In this document: positions 5,752 through 6,219 of the stretch, piece after piece | How positions within the stretch are numbered: position 1 is the stretch's first letter | How the letters are laid out: each line of letters starts with the position of its first letter | From: Pseudomonas sp. | Lineage (GTDB): Bacteria; Pseudomonadota; Gammaproteobacteria; Pseudomonadales; Pseudomonadaceae | NCBI GenBank assembly: GCA_003523465.1 | Contig: DQAA01000472.1 | Coordinates: 1 to 6,219 of the forward strand | Direction of reading: 5' to 3' | Length of the DNA: 6,219 bases | Notes under the pieces: generated by a model | Database searches by the model: none | What the model was told of the DNA's origin: nothing | The model's input: the letters and a program-made list of their open reading frames with translations, nothing else | Position numbers and translations under genes: made by a program

Positions 5752-6219
5752 TCACTCCACGAACAGGCTGGCGGGTTGTTCGAGCAGGCCGCGTACGGCC
5801 TGGATGAATTGCGCGGCGTCCATGCCGTCGACCACCCGGTGATCGAAGGAGCTGGAGAGGTTCATCATCTTGCGGATGACGATCTGGCCGTTGATCACCA
5901 TCGGTCGCTCGACCATGCGGTTGACCCCGACGATCGCCACTTCCGGGGTGTTGACCACCGGCGTGCTGACGATGCCGCCGAGGGCGCCGAGGCTGGTCAG
6001 GGTGATGGTCGAGCCACTGAGTTCGTCGCGGCCGGCCTTGTTGTTGCGCGCGGCATGGGCCAGGCGCGAGATCTCGCTGGCGTTGCTCCACAGGCTGCCG
6101 GCTTCGGCATGGCGCAGCACCGGCACCATCAGGCCGTTGTCGCCCTGGGTGGCGATGCCCACGTGCACCGCGCCGTGGCGGGTGATGACCTGGGCTTCAT
6201 CGTCGTAGGTGGCGTTGAT
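5752..6219 (-). CDS. bkdB: Lipoamide acyltransferase (E2) of the branched-chain 2-oxo acid dehydrogenase complex, C-terminal part
   Basis: Only the last 155 residues are in the window; the lipoyl and E1/E3-binding domains lie beyond the edge. The visible part is the 2-oxoacid dehydrogenase acyltransferase catalytic domain. It reads [21 protein letters not shown] at the window edge, then [40 protein letters not shown] and SFDHRVVDG. The last contains the active-site His (codon 5839-5841) and Asp (codon 5827-5829), which transfer the branched-chain acyl group from lipoate to CoA. The tail is QPASLFVE. The stop lies 2 nt before lpdV, so the two are one operon, in the bkdA1-bkdA2-bkdB-lpdV order known for Pseudomonas. 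E1 genes and the promoter would lie to the right of the window. Confidence 0.93.
   Translation of the reverse strand: MNATYDDEAQVITRHGAVHVGIATQGDNGLMVPVLRHAEAGSLWSNASEISRLAHAARNNKAGRDELSGSTITLTSLGALGGIVSTPVVNTPEVAIVGVNRMVERPMVINGQIVIRKMMNLSSSFDHRVVDGMDAAQFIQAVRGLLEQPASLFVE

Noticed and set aside
5750..6091. Upstream extension of the lpdV frame, which would give a 576-residue protein
   Set aside because: The extension is an out-of-frame reading of bkdB with Arg/Gln/Pro-rich sequence; the standard E3 N-terminus begins at 5749 with a ribosome site.
4361..6219. Possible novelty in the lpdV-bkdB segment
   Set aside because: Gene order, lengths and active-site motifs are those of the ordinary Pseudomonas branched-chain keto acid dehydrogenase operon.

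Overview
The window looks like chromosomal DNA of a fluorescent Pseudomonas (P. fluorescens/P. putida type). The clues are high GC, the 3' end of a branched-chain keto acid dehydrogenase operon ending in lpdV, and a REP doublet with the GTGGGAGC...GGCTTGCC... core typical of these species. This placement is inference from sequence features; no database search was run.

Layout. (1) 1-323, minus: the N-terminal part of an Rrf2-family regulator, cut by the window edge. It is divergent from (2) 475-1662, plus: a two-dinucleotide-fold FAD/NAD(P)H dehydrogenase of the NDH-2-like family. The 151-bp gap between them holds a 27-bp near-perfect palindrome and repeated ATTGGTCG motifs, as expected for a locally regulated divergent pair. 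(3) 1702-2310, minus: an uncharacterised 202-aa acidic protein, convergent with the dehydrogenase and sharing a hairpin with it. (4) 2642-3508 and 3505-4227, plus: an Fe(II)/2-oxoglutarate dioxygenase-like protein and a TylF/MycF-type O-methyltransferase, coupled by an ATGA overlap. (5) 4245-4348: a 104-bp REP inverted doublet between convergent genes. (6) 4361-5749 and 5752-6219, minus: lpdV (E3) and the C-terminal part of bkdB (E2) of the branched-chain 2-oxo acid dehydrogenase complex.

The most interesting part is the 331-bp divergent intergenic region 2311-2641. On the minus strand, facing the 202-aa gene, it has a sigma-54 promoter match (TGGCAC-N5-TTGC, with GG-N10-GC spacing). On the plus strand, facing the dioxygenase-methyltransferase pair, it has a nearly perfect sigma-28/FliA promoter (TAAAGTTT-N11-GCCGATCA). 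RpoN and FliA are the two alternative sigma factors of the Pseudomonas flagellar cascade. The three genes may therefore be an uncharacterised flagellum- or motility-linked unit, in which the two enzymes would hydroxylate and then O-methylate a substrate, perhaps a flagellin glycan sugar. The promoter matches are read directly from the sequence; the link to motility and the substrate are inference.
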